Source: CAJINA01 sp964636125
Lineage (GTDB): Bacteria > Desulfobacterota > Desulfobacteria > Desulfobacterales > CAJINA01
Length of the DNA: 64,000 bases
NCBI GenBank assembly: GCA_964636125.1
Contig: CAZWPX010000008.1
Coordinates: 1-64,000, forward strand
Reading direction: 5' to 3'
Shown here: piece after piece, positions 54,200-63,565 of the stretch
How the letters are laid out: each line of letters opens with the position of its first letter
Numbering within the stretch: the first letter of the stretch is position 1
Program-made: the position numbers and the translations under genes
The notes under the pieces: model-generated
Database searches by the model: none
The model's input: only the letters and a program-made list of their open reading frames with translations
Told to the model about the DNA's origin: nothing

Positions 54200-54856
54200 A
54201 TGCTCGAACTTCTTGCGGTCCTGTACCCATATTTGATTCTCCTCTACTGCACGGATTGCCTGGTTTACATTGAAAAACAACAAATTGCCTTTATCCATAA
54301 ACTTGGCCGAAGGTTCTATAAGGTAAAGGCAGGCATCCATTTTGCCGGCTTTTTACCAGGCTCGCGGATCTTCATCACCGGCCATAGGCCCTATTGTCTG
54401 ACCCGCAGCGGGATGTATCTGCTGTCACGGCAACGGATCGCCCCGGCGGACCGAACGTATCCCGAGAATTACGATTTGTTCCCTTATGCGGCCATGGACA
54501 CTTTCGCAGCTGAGGGCGCCGCGGTTATCCTGAATAACTCGGTGACGATTAGCACCAGCTGTCAGGCTGAGGCCCGGCTGTTGGCCCGGCTATTGGAAGA
54601 TCTTAAAACTACCGACTATGCTCACCGGCTGGCACTAATTGAAGGGTTTATGCAAAAGAGCTCGGACCTGGCCGCCATCAAAACTGAATGCTGCCGGTTG
54701 ACTCAGAAAACCAGGGTCTTAAACCTGCTCAGTTTCCTGCTGTTTGCGTGCTTTTTCGTTATGATACCGGTCATTCTCTATCTATGGCCCGTGCCCATGT
54801 CCTTTTTTAATGGCCTTGGGGCCCTTATGCTCATACTTTACACTGCTATCCGGTGA
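54200..54856 (+). CDS. Unrecognised membrane protein
   Basis: A 218-residue protein with a hydrophobic N-terminal helix (about 1-20) and two C-terminal helices (about 173-192 and 198-216). Between them is a soluble part of mixed composition (HKLGRRFYKVKAGIHFAGFL; YPENYDLFPYAAMDTFA). I do not recognise the family. The stop overlaps the GTG start of the next gene, so both belong to one unit. The soluble part would be cytoplasmic if the N-terminus is outside. Confidence 0.6.
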   Translation: MLELLAVLYPYLILLYCTDCLVYIEKQQIAFIHKLGRRFYKVKAGIHFAGFLPGSRIFITGHRPYCLTRSGMYLLSRQRIAPADRTYPENYDLFPYAAMDTFAAEGAAVILNNSVTISTSCQAEARLLARLLEDLKTTDYAHRLALIEGFMQKSSDLAAIKTECCRLTQKTRVLNLLSFLLFACFFVMIPVILYLWPVPMSFFNGLGALMLILYTAIR

Positions 54857-55776
54857 GTTCTCTGGAAACAGGCCTGATCGCCCCTAAAAACGGGGACCCC
54901 TGGTATATCGTTTTTGAGTATGACCCAGTGGGTTATGTCAAAGATGACGAAAAGAAAAACCTGGATGCGGATGCTATTTTTAAAAGTATCAAAGAGGCTA
55001 CCGAGCATTCCAACCAGCAGCGTGCCCAACAGGGCTTTACCCCGGTCAACCTGGTCGGGTGGCAGATCAAGCCGCACTACGATGAATCGCCCCACAACCT
55101 GGTCTGGGCCCTGCTCGGCGAAGAAGAGGGGGAAAGGATCGTAAATTACAATACCCGCCTGCTGGGACGCGGCGGTTATATGTCGGTTGTACTGGTCACT
55201 GGACTGGATACATTTGAATCCCTGATTGGCAATGTGAACACGATTCTGGATGGCTTTGAGTACCAACACGGAAAGTCTTATGCCGAGTATGTAAAGGGTG
55301 ACAAGATTGCCAAAATCGGCCTCACAGCCCTGGTCGCCGGCGGTGCGGCGGCGGCCGCTTCAAAATTCGGTATATTTAAAATGCTGGCGAAAGGGGGCAA
55401 GGTGGTTATCATCGCCCTGCTGGCTTTCATTTCCGCTATCTGGGCCGCCGTCAAGGCCCTTTTCGGCGCCCGTTCAAAAAAATCGGAACCCTCCGGCACT
55501 CCGGCCCAGGCCCAGGCCCTGCAGCCGCCCGCCCCTAAAAAATCAATGGCCGACAAAGTAGCCGACCTGGTCGCCGCCGGCCGGGATGAGGATGCCCTGA
55601 TCCTCATTCGGGCGGGAACCCGGGGCAAAATAGAGGATGTGGATCTGGCGGGTGTCTATTATGACCTGCTTAAGAAGAGTCAGCAGGTCTCTGAAGGCCT
55701 CAAGCATGCCATCGTTTACCTGGATCTTCTGGTCGCAGAAAATGAAAAAGAGACGGCCTGCGAGATCTACAGCTAA
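54853..55776 (+). CDS. DUF2167-like membrane protein, truncated at both ends
   Basis: A 307-residue frame starting with GTG inside the end of the preceding gene. Residues 1-180 match the later part of DUF2167: WYIVFEYDPVGYVKDDEKKN, LVGWQIKPHYDESPHNLVWA, and NYNTRLLGRGGYMSVVLVTG. One or two membrane helices lie at about 155-205. The N-terminal part of DUF2167 is missing. Coding-like sequence continues in frame after the TAA at 55774-55776 (LVKIAQWLLKKFPDNPNAH) to a second stop at 55908. The protein was therefore probably 44 residues longer, and a nonsense change or sequence error has shortened it. Confidence 0.7.
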   Translation: MSSLETGLIAPKNGDPWYIVFEYDPVGYVKDDEKKNLDADAIFKSIKEATEHSNQQRAQQGFTPVNLVGWQIKPHYDESPHNLVWALLGEEEGERIVNYNTRLLGRGGYMSVVLVTGLDTFESLIGNVNTILDGFEYQHGKSYAEYVKGDKIAKIGLTALVAGGAAAAASKFGIFKMLAKGGKVVIIALLAFISAIWAAVKALFGARSKKSEPSGTPAQAQALQPPAPKKSMADKVADLVAAGRDEDALILIRAGTRGKIEDVDLAGVYYDLLKKSQQVSEGLKHAIVYLDLLVAENEKETACEIYS

Positions 55777-55915
55777 TGCAAAGGTCTGGACGGAACGTTC
55801 CAGCCAAATCCAGGCTGCCTGGTTAAAATTGCCCAGTGGCTGCTGAAAAAATTTCCGGACAACCCCAATGCGCATATGGCCCGAAAGTATATAACAGGGA
55901 AGCGTTAAATGGGCA

Positions 55916-55944
55916 CCCGGAGGGGATTCCAACATTCCCCCGGG
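55916..55944. terminator. Convergent hairpin between DUF2167 and the efflux operon
   Basis: CCCGG-A-GGGGA and TCCCC-C-CGGG can pair around a short loop. The hairpin lies between two converging genes. No T-run follows on either strand, so terminator function is doubtful. Confidence 0.3.
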
Positions 55945-55958
55945 ATGGTTAGGCCGTA

Positions 55959-58358
55959 CTATTTTTTTAACACCGGTTTTGCTCTGTGCTTTTCCTGGAT
56001 GAACGCATCCAGGCGGTCATACCAGGCATCCTGCGCTTCCCTGGGTTCGTAGAAAAGAAAGCGTCCGAGGGCTCGCTGAACGGCCATCATGTCGATCAAA
56101 AAATCGTAAATGGCATTCACCGCCCGCTGGTCCGCGGTCAGGGCCTGGTTCTGGGCATCGAGCAGGTCGATGATCGACTTGGTTCCCCGGGTGTAATTTT
56201 CGGTGATCAGGTCCAGGTTCAGGTGCGCCGCCCGGGTGGCATCCTTCGAAAACTCGATGCTGGGGAAAGAGGCCCGGACCAGGTGTACGGCATTGTAAAT
56301 CCGCTCTTCGATACGCTGTTCGGTAGAACTGCGCGCAAGTTTCAAACCGCTCAACTCTTCCCGGGTCCTGCTCAGGGCGGCCGTCTTACGGCCACTGGTG
56401 AACAGGGGGATGGAACCGGAGACCCCCGCGGTCCAGAGGGTGCTGTCCGCCGTAGACCCTGCTGGCCGGTCGCTGCCGGCGCCTGCTCTGCTGAACTCCT
56501 CGGTCACATCCCCGGCCAGTTCAAAGGTGGGCAGCCAAAAATTGCGTTTGGATGCCACTAATGATCTTTGCCGTGCTTCAATGGCTGCGTCCAGTTGTTT
56601 GATCTCCGGTGAATCCGCCAGGCCTTCAACAATCAAAAAATCCCGCATCTCATTCAGGGTTTTCGGGTTTTCCAGGTAGCGATGGGGGCGTGGTGATCCG
56701 ATGGTGGTCAATGGATCGGCATAGTCGATCTCTTCCGGTATAAACCGGGCTGACAGAGGCCGGTTGAGGACACGGTTGGCGGCGTTGATCGCATCCAGGC
56801 TGGCGGACTCGGCCAGCAGGACAAACTGCTTGCTGTCGGCAATCTGGCTTTCCCAGCGATAGACCTCTTCCGGGCCGGCCACACCGGTCGACACCCGCAC
56901 CCGGGCACGCTCCAGGTTGGCCCGGGTCAGCTTCAGGTTCTCCTTTTGGATTTGCTCGATGCTTTTCACCCGCAGTACATTCAGATACGTAACAGCCGCC
57001 AGCTGCATGATGTCAAGTCTGGCCGTGGCCAGTTCCTCAATCCTCAAATTCTGCAAATGCTTTTCAATCTCGTACCCGGCCCAGGTCTTTTCAGAGTAGA
57101 TCAGTTGACTGGCCGTAGCCGAGCCGGTCCACAGGCGCTCGGGAAAAATCCCGAAAGAAGATTCGGCCCGGTCCTTGTCTATGACCCTGGCTTGAGAGCT
57201 GATGCCTATCTGGGGCAGCAGCCCGCTGCGGCGCTCCTTCACCGATTCTTCTCCAGCCGTGACTTTTTTGCCGGCCGCCGCCAGGTCCAGATTAACGGCC
57301 AGGGCTTCTTTGACAGCTTCATACAGGGTGATTCGCTGGTCACGGTCGCCCACGGCCTCATTGAGCAATTCCGCTTCTGCCAGGACCCGCCAGCTCGGAA
57401 AAACCCCTATGGCTCTGGCCGTGGCCATGTTTATAGTAAGGGCTTCGCCTTCACTGAACGCGGTGGAGAGCTTGCCGGCCTCTTCACCCCGCATGATCTC
57501 GTAGGTATTGATGGCCACATTCCGGGCCAGCTGCAGTCTGGCAGAACTTGGCACGACCGTTGCCAGTATCCCGACAGACACTTCCTCGTTATCGGTCAAC
57601 GTCGCGCTGGGCAAGCGCCGCTCTATCAGTCCAGCCACCAGTTTTTCAAATTCCACGGGTGTAAACCTTGGCAGGCGAGTAGTTAAAACCGCATCCACAC
57701 CAGGTGGTATTCGGTGCAGGGCTTCTTCGGCGGATGTTTCAACCCGGATTAGTTCAATTCGGATCTGCGCTTTGCGAGCAACGGGTCCCACCAACTGCTG
57801 CAGCTTCGGAATAGACTCAATCGCGAACTTATCCACCAAAACGGCCAGGCGTCTAAAGGGGACCACCTCCTGGAATCGCTTGATACCGCTATCGAAGCTG
57901 CGATACGTGTTGATGTAGCTCAAATTGCGGATGCCGCTAGCGCCACTTTTTTCGGGCAGTTGCTGAAGTTCAGCATCGATTACCAGGGGCGCGATAACCG
58001 GTTTTTTCAAGTTACGCCGTTTGCAGATCTCATTGGTAACCACCTCTCCCAATGCAATCACGATATCCACCTTGGGATCCGCGAGCAGGCGATCGATGGC
58101 CCGGTTGACACTCACCAGGGCCCAGCCGCCGTCGAGCTGTTTGTCTTCGGGAAACTGAACGTTAAACTCGCTGCTGGCCATGGAAGTAATTTCGCTTTGA
58201 TAGAGCGCAACGCTCTCCTGGTATCGGGCCAGGGGCCCATCGGTGATAACGCCGACTCGATACGTTTTCTTCGCGGCAAGGACATTGCCGGTTGACACCG
58301 CAAGTAGTATGACCAACAGCAACACGGCTGCTTTCAGCATTAGCCTGGCACTCATCAA
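55959..58358 (-). CDS. Fusion of an ABC-type substrate-binding domain and a TolC-like outer-membrane channel
   Basis: A 799-residue exported protein. After the signal peptide (about 1-28) comes a periplasmic binding domain of the ABC_sub_bind type (about 33-335: YRVGVITDGPLARYQESVAL, DIVIALGEVVTNEICKR, and RRLAVLVDKFAIESIPKL). From about residue 345 it is a TolC-type outer-membrane factor with two repeats, including SGLLPQIGISSQARV and RRSLVASKRNFWLPTFELAG, and a long helical hairpin. TolC proteins normally lack the first domain. It is downstream of the RND pump and fusion protein on the same strand, separated by 360 bases, so it is probably the exit duct of that system. Confidence 0.85.
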   Translation of the reverse strand: MMSARLMLKAAVLLLVILLAVSTGNVLAAKKTYRVGVITDGPLARYQESVALYQSEITSMASSEFNVQFPEDKQLDGGWALVSVNRAIDRLLADPKVDIVIALGEVVTNEICKRRNLKKPVIAPLVIDAELQQLPEKSGASGIRNLSYINTYRSFDSGIKRFQEVVPFRRLAVLVDKFAIESIPKLQQLVGPVARKAQIRIELIRVETSAEEALHRIPPGVDAVLTTRLPRFTPVEFEKLVAGLIERRLPSATLTDNEEVSVGILATVVPSSARLQLARNVAINTYEIMRGEEAGKLSTAFSEGEALTINMATARAIGVFPSWRVLAEAELLNEAVGDRDQRITLYEAVKEALAVNLDLAAAGKKVTAGEESVKERRSGLLPQIGISSQARVIDKDRAESSFGIFPERLWTGSATASQLIYSEKTWAGYEIEKHLQNLRIEELATARLDIMQLAAVTYLNVLRVKSIEQIQKENLKLTRANLERARVRVSTGVAGPEEVYRWESQIADSKQFVLLAESASLDAINAANRVLNRPLSARFIPEEIDYADPLTTIGSPRPHRYLENPKTLNEMRDFLIVEGLADSPEIKQLDAAIEARQRSLVASKRNFWLPTFELAGDVTEEFSRAGAGSDRPAGSTADSTLWTAGVSGSIPLFTSGRKTAALSRTREELSGLKLARSSTEQRIEERIYNAVHLVRASFPSIEFSKDATRAAHLNLDLITENYTRGTKSIIDLLDAQNQALTADQRAVNAIYDFLIDMMAVQRALGRFLFYEPREAQDAWYDRLDAFIQEKHRAKPVLKK

Positions 58359-58718
58359 AGGTCTCCTTGTTATTATTACGGGTTCTTCTCCAATTTAGCT
58401 GGAGAAGAGGGTTCGAGGATTCAAGGGGTCAAGGGTTCAAACGTCTGTTTTTCAACCATTTTATCAATACCTTAAGCATCCTTTCCCCTTAGCTGTAATA
58501 CCTGACCGTATCGATCTTGTTTTAAGAATTTTCCAGTTATCCTGCAAATGTCTATACAAAGTTCGTATGACTTTCACCAGATTTTTAAACCTTTAGCATT
58601 TTTATCCGCCTGTTCTATGGCGGATCACTCGAGCCCTTGAATCCTGGACCCCTTGACCCCTCTGGGATAACGCCTGTTCAATTGGAGATGATCCTTATTG
58701 CGTTACCCGTCATGACTT
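58359..58718. repeat. Gap with inverted GGATTCAAGGG-type repeats
   Basis: GAGGATTCAAGGGGTCAAGGG at about 58416-58436 is mirrored by CCCTTGAATCCTGGACC and CCCTTGACCCCTC at about 58634-58664. The arms flank about 200 bases of AT-rich DNA without a gene. The words AAGGGGTC and AAGGGTTC repeat within each arm. No promoter could be identified with confidence. Confidence 0.45.
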
Positions 58719-61700
58719 CTACACCGCGCTTTCTTCAAACGGAATCCTAAAAAAAGTGGCGTACAAAACCGGCACAACCACGAGGGTCAGCACGGTCGCA
58801 AAGCCCAGGCCGAACATGATCGTCACCGCCATGGCAATAAAGAAATCATCCTGCAGCAGGGGCACCATCCCCAGGATCGTTGTCAGGGCCGCCATGGAAA
58901 CCGGCCGCATCCTGCTGACCCCGGAATCAATCACAGATTGCAGCGGCGCCTTGCCTCCCCGGATCTCCAGATCAATCTGGTCAATCAGGACAATGGCGTT
59001 TTTGATCAGCATCCCCGAAAGGCTCATCAGCCCCAGCAGGGCCATGAAACCGAACGGCTGTTTGAACATCAGCAGACCGGCCACCACACCAATGAGTGAC
59101 AGCGGCACGGTCAGCCAGATAATGGCCGGCTGGCGCAGGGCATTGAACAGAAAGATCACCGCCAGAATCATGGCCCCGAAATAGATCGGGATATTGGCGG
59201 CCAACTGGGCGGTCGCGTCGGCCGAATCTTCCGCTTCACCGGACCAGGCCATGAAATAACCCGGACGGTCTTTTAAAGGAATGATATCGTCGTATTTGAG
59301 CGGGATAGTGGCGGCAGTCCAGTTTTCAGGCGCGATGCTCTTGCCCAGGTAGGCTTCCGCGTCTACCCCGAGAGCTTGTTCGATTTTGGGTTTGACCCGC
59401 GCTGTCACCTCGGACGGCAGCTCTGTCCGGGCATCGGCGTGGATTTTGATCATCGACCGCCGGTGCCAGCGGGATATCCGTGAATTTTCGGCTACACTCT
59501 CCAGGGCGTTGACCAGTTGGAGCATGGGCACCTTTTCACCGGAGACCGGACTGGTAACCTGCAGATCCCCCAGGTCTTCCAGGGTGAGGCGCTCATCATC
59601 CGGTGCCCGCGCAATGATGGGAATCTGCTCGATGCCTTCCCGGTAGAATCCCGTGGTCGTTCCGGAAAAGTTGGATTGAATGGCCTGGGCGATCACGGGC
59701 CTGGAGAATCCAAGCTTGCGGGCCCGGTCCTCGGCCAGCACCGGTTGAATGATCTTCACCTGGGTGCCCCATTCATCACGGACAGATTTTGCCCCGCTGT
59801 CCGCACGTAAAATGGACTTGGCTTTCTCCGCCAGCTGGCGCAGGACTACCGGATCCGGGCCATTGATCCGCAGTTGGATTTTACCACCGCTACCGGGTCC
59901 CAGGGTAAATTTCTTCACATTGATGTTGGCATCCGGGAACATGCCTTCTACGTCGGTCTGCACCTGTTCAAGAATCTCGTTCATGGCCTTGTAATCGTTT
60001 ACCGAGGCCAGAATACTGCTGTACTGGTTGGCGGCATCCACCGGTACGTCATAGGTCAGCAGAAAGCGGGAGTGTCCGCCGCCGATGGCCGAGGCAATAT
60101 CGGTAATAATCTCATACTTTTTAAGGTACTCTTCGATCCGGGCGACCTTTTTTTCCGTCTCACGAATATGGGTCCCCTCCCGGAAATGGCACTCCACCTG
60201 GAATTGGGGCCGGGTGGAGGGCGGAAAAAAGAGGTTGTCCAGATAGCCGAATCCAACCATGGCCACCCCGAACATCCCGATCACCGCACCAATGGTTACC
60301 CAGCGCAACCGGATGGCGGCTCCCAGGGCTCTGCGGTAAAGCTGGTAAAATTTTCCAGCATAAGGATCGACCGCCTCCCCACCGGCACCTGTCGCGGCTT
60401 TTTTGCCAAGCACAAAAGTCTTGGTAACCAGCGGGGTAGCGGTTACCGCAGTCAGCCAGCTCAAAGAGAGGGATATTAAGATCACGTAATAGAGTGAACG
60501 GGTATACTCCCCGGTCTGGTTGGTCATTCCGCCGATGGAGGCAAAGGCCAGGACCGCCACGGCGGTGGCCCCGAGCAGGGGGATGGAATTCTGGCCGACG
60601 ACATCTTTGGCCGCCTGCATGCCATCCAGGCCCTGTTCCATCTTTACCTTCATGCCGTCCACCACCACGATGGCATTATCGACCAGCATACCCAGGGCAA
60701 TGATCAGGGCACCCAGAGAGATCCGCTCCAGGGTAATCTGGTAATACCCCATCACCACAAAGGTGGCGGCAATGGTCAATACCAGGATAAATCCAATGAT
60801 CAGGCCGCTGCGCAGCCCCATGAAAATAAGCAGGACGACCACCACAATAACCACCGCTTCCACAAGGTTGATGACGAATGAGTTAACCGCTTCGGTTACG
60901 GTGGTGGACTGCATGGAAATAATCTCCAGATCCATACCGATGGGGATCTGGTTTTCCAGTTCAGCAATCCTTTTTTCCACACCTTCTCCCATGAAAACCG
61001 CGTTGCCGCCGGAGATTGTGGATATGGCAATTCCGATCCCCGGCTTGCCGTTCACCCTTAAAATGCGTGCGGCCGGGTCTACATAATCCCGCCGGATAGT
61101 GGCCACATCACGGAGGTAAATCAGACGACTGCCCTGGCTGCTGATTAGAAGGTCGCCAAAGTCTTCTTCTGATTTGAAAATACCGGTGGGGTGGAAGGCC
61201 ATGTACTCCGTGCCGATTTTTACCCGTCCGGAATCGGCCGGCAGGTTTTTAGCCCGCAGGGCGTCAAATATCTCCCCACGGGTAATTCCCAGGGCAGCCA
61301 TTTTGGCCCGGGCCATCTCCACGTAAACCGCTTCCTGCTGTTCTCCAAAAAAGGCTATTTTCTTGACATCCTTCACCGTCAGCAGTTCGCGCTTGAGCAG
61401 CTCGGCAATTTTTTTGAGCTCCGCGTAGGTGAACCCGTCACCGACCAGGGCAAAATAAACTCCGTATACATCTCCAAAGTCATCCAGAACAGTCGGGGTA
61501 CCAGACCCGGGCGGCAGGTTGGGCACATAATCGATTATTTTTCGGCGCAGTTCATCCCACACCTGGGGGAGCGCGGCCAGGTCATAATTGTCCTTGATCT
61601 TGACTTTGACCGTGGAAAGCCCGCGGGTTGAATAGGATTCCACTCGTTTGAGCTGGGCCATCTCCTGGACCGCCTTCTCAATCTGCTCGGTGACTTCTTT

Positions 61701-61880
61701 TTCGACCTCCTGTGGGGAAGCACCGGGATAGGGGGTCAACACCACCGCATCTTTGATGGCAAATTCCGGGTCTTCCAATCGGGGCAGGCTTTGATAGGAC
61801 AGGTACCCCAGTACAAGCAGCACGATGGTCGTGGTCCAGGTAATGATGCTTTTATTGATAGAGAATTCCGCTATATTCAT
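58719..61880 (-). CDS. RND family efflux transporter permease
   Basis: A 1053-residue inner-membrane pump of the AcrB/HAE-1 class with 12 expected helices. The first helix near residue 12 is followed by two large periplasmic loops. Helix IV contains GALIIALGMLVDNAIVVVDG with the paired acidic residues of proton relay type, and FMALLGLMSLSGMLIKNAIV lies in the second half. The N-terminal sequence (PYPGASPQEVEKEVTEQIE) is typical. The partner fusion protein is encoded 57 bases upstream and a TolC fusion downstream. The substrate class cannot be read from the sequence. Confidence 0.93.
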   Translation of the reverse strand: MNIAEFSINKSIITWTTTIVLLVLGYLSYQSLPRLEDPEFAIKDAVVLTPYPGASPQEVEKEVTEQIEKAVQEMAQLKRVESYSTRGLSTVKVKIKDNYDLAALPQVWDELRRKIIDYVPNLPPGSGTPTVLDDFGDVYGVYFALVGDGFTYAELKKIAELLKRELLTVKDVKKIAFFGEQQEAVYVEMARAKMAALGITRGEIFDALRAKNLPADSGRVKIGTEYMAFHPTGIFKSEEDFGDLLISSQGSRLIYLRDVATIRRDYVDPAARILRVNGKPGIGIAISTISGGNAVFMGEGVEKRIAELENQIPIGMDLEIISMQSTTVTEAVNSFVINLVEAVVIVVVVLLIFMGLRSGLIIGFILVLTIAATFVVMGYYQITLERISLGALIIALGMLVDNAIVVVDGMKVKMEQGLDGMQAAKDVVGQNSIPLLGATAVAVLAFASIGGMTNQTGEYTRSLYYVILISLSLSWLTAVTATPLVTKTFVLGKKAATGAGGEAVDPYAGKFYQLYRRALGAAIRLRWVTIGAVIGMFGVAMVGFGYLDNLFFPPSTRPQFQVECHFREGTHIRETEKKVARIEEYLKKYEIITDIASAIGGGHSRFLLTYDVPVDAANQYSSILASVNDYKAMNEILEQVQTDVEGMFPDANINVKKFTLGPGSGGKIQLRINGPDPVVLRQLAEKAKSILRADSGAKSVRDEWGTQVKIIQPVLAEDRARKLGFSRPVIAQAIQSNFSGTTTGFYREGIEQIPIIARAPDDERLTLEDLGDLQVTSPVSGEKVPMLQLVNALESVAENSRISRWHRRSMIKIHADARTELPSEVTARVKPKIEQALGVDAEAYLGKSIAPENWTAATIPLKYDDIIPLKDRPGYFMAWSGEAEDSADATAQLAANIPIYFGAMILAVIFLFNALRQPAIIWLTVPLSLIGVVAGLLMFKQPFGFMALLGLMSLSGMLIKNAIVLIDQIDLEIRGGKAPLQSVIDSGVSRMRPVSMAALTTILGMVPLLQDDFFIAMAVTIMFGLGFATVLTLVVVPVLYATFFRIPFEESAV

Positions 61881-61937
61881 CGGTCACTTTCCTTTGATTG
61901 CTTTAAACAGAAGCCGCCTGATTCACAAGGCGGATAG

Positions 61938-63059
61938 CTACTCCTGATCTTCCCAGAGCCTGACTTGCATGCCGTCTTCAAGTTTGGTCCCACCAGCCAC
62001 CACAATGATTTCACCGCCCTTGAGGCCTTCATTCACAACGATTTGTTCGGAGCCGGTCATTTCACCGACTTTCAGTGGCAGCTTGTGAACGGTCTTGGCC
62101 TTTTCGTCAACACGCCATACATAGGCGCTGCCGTCGGAATCCCCCAGGACGGCAATGGCCGGGATAATAATCTGGGGGGCCTCTGTGGTTCTGGATTTTA
62201 TCTCAATTTCCACAGTGCCGGTCATGCCGGGAAGAATGTTGACCTCTTTCGGCTGGGACATTGTCAGGACCACCTGGTAGGTCTGGGTCTTGGGATCGGC
62301 CTGGGTCGAAAATTCCTTGAGGACCAATGGAAATCTTTTTCCCGGGGCGGTCGGAAAAAGAGCAAACGCATCCGCTTTTATCTTGCCTCTGACGGTTGCC
62401 ATTTCACTCTCCGGGACATTCAATAAAAGCTCCACTTTTGCAATGTCCTGCAAAAAAACAATCGGTTGCTTGGCCTGGACCTCTTCAAAATTCTCAACGT
62501 AGCGCTTGCCGATAGTGCCCTTGAAGGGCGCCTTGAGGTAAGTATCCTTGAGGGCGTTTTGCGCATCTTCCTGTTGGGCGATAGACACGTCGCGCTGGCT
62601 TTTGTATTTGTCAAAGTCCGCTTTGGAGACCTGCTTTTTCACGTACAAATCCCGGTAACGCTGGTACTGCTGTTCCGCTTCCAGGGCGCGCGCCTTGGCC
62701 TGGTCCAGCCGGGTTTTGAAATCCCGCGGCAGGATCCGGGCAATCAGTTTTCCTTTTTTGACTTCCTGGCCCTCTTCCACCGGAAGTTCAATCAGCGGTC
62801 CAGCCACCTTGAAAGCCAGGTCAACCCGGCGCGAAGCACGCACCTGCCCCGGATAGCTGCGCACGGCGCTGGCGCCGGCTGCCTGAATCGTCAGCGTTTT
62901 TACCGGCCGGACAACCTCTTTTGCAACAGGTTCTTCTTTCTTGCCGCACCCGCCTGTAAAAAATACCAGGCCGATCAGCAACAGAAAGACCACCGCGACA
63001 ACTAAAACGCCATGACCTGAACGGCAAACTCGTGACCCAAACCAAATTTGTTTCATCAT
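61938..63059 (-). CDS. RND efflux membrane-fusion protein (HlyD type)
   Basis: A 373-residue periplasmic adaptor. The N-terminal hydrophobic segment (about 15-36) ends in FTGGCG, a lipobox-like site, so it may be a lipoprotein. Lipoyl half-motifs (VDLAFKVAGPLIELPVEEGQ and YLKAPFKGTIGKRYVENFEE) flank a helical hairpin (about 95-145), followed by beta-barrel and membrane-proximal domains. The start is placed at 63059 next to AGGGGTCGAG; a start 42 bases upstream is possible. It links the RND pump to the TolC-type protein. Confidence 0.88.
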   Translation of the reverse strand: MMKQIWFGSRVCRSGHGVLVVAVVFLLLIGLVFFTGGCGKKEEPVAKEVVRPVKTLTIQAAGASAVRSYPGQVRASRRVDLAFKVAGPLIELPVEEGQEVKKGKLIARILPRDFKTRLDQAKARALEAEQQYQRYRDLYVKKQVSKADFDKYKSQRDVSIAQQEDAQNALKDTYLKAPFKGTIGKRYVENFEEVQAKQPIVFLQDIAKVELLLNVPESEMATVRGKIKADAFALFPTAPGKRFPLVLKEFSTQADPKTQTYQVVLTMSQPKEVNILPGMTGTVEIEIKSRTTEAPQIIIPAIAVLGDSDGSAYVWRVDEKAKTVHKLPLKVGEMTGSEQIVVNEGLKGGEIIVVAGGTKLEDGMQVRLWEDQE

Positions 63060-63174
63060 CTCGACCCCTGCTGTCAGTTGTTGGGCAACCGATCCTGGCA
63101 ACCCGTTAAATAATTGTTAATCCAATAAGTTCCACACGCATAGACACTTTAATCAGAAATCACTTTAAACGCAA

Positions 63175-63313
63175 CCGATTGTTTATGGTAGATTTTGGTT
63201 CAGAGCGTCGCGCAGCAAGTGCCTATCGTGGTGCATAGCGCGTTATTCCGAGGATTTCAAAAGAGAGAAAGCGCCGCTCTGGGCCAAAAGATGCCGTTTA
63301 TGGATGGGCACTT
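63175..63313. repeat. Palindromic MITE-like element, family B (copy 3)
   Basis: GGTAGATTTTGGTTCAGAG at the left pairs with CTCTGGGCCAAAAGATGCC at the right. The right end (CCAAAAGATGCCG) matches, in reverse, the GGCATCTTTTGG of the copy at 24916. The outer ends are diverged, so the limits are approximate. Confidence 0.6.
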
Positions 63314-63390
63314 GCTACAAAACCTGGGTCAGGACACCTTAAGATGCATAAAAAACTCAAATTTTCGATACGTTGTATAAAAGTGCAATC

Positions 63391-63419
63391 TTGACAAAAC
63401 AGGTGGCACCCGCTATTAA
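63391..63419 (+). promoter_or_regulatory. Sigma70-type promoter upstream of the second efflux unit
   Basis: TTGACA (63391-63396) and TATTAA (63414-63419) are separated by 17 bases. It lies about 145 bases before the ATG at 63566, leaving a moderately long leader. Confidence 0.65.
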
Positions 63420-63565
63420 ATTCTATTTATCGAATGCTGTGGCCTGACTGCATCAGGTTCCCGGATCGGTCATATCTTGGGATGCCCTGCCGTGACCCAC
63501 ACTTTTTCAATTTTCCTGGCGCTGATTGGCAGGAGAATCCTTATCATCTTACCAAAGAAGACATT

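Noticed and set aside
53876..54340. 154-codon minus-strand open frame
   Set aside because: No recognisable domain or ribosome-binding site, and it overlaps the opposite-strand membrane gene.
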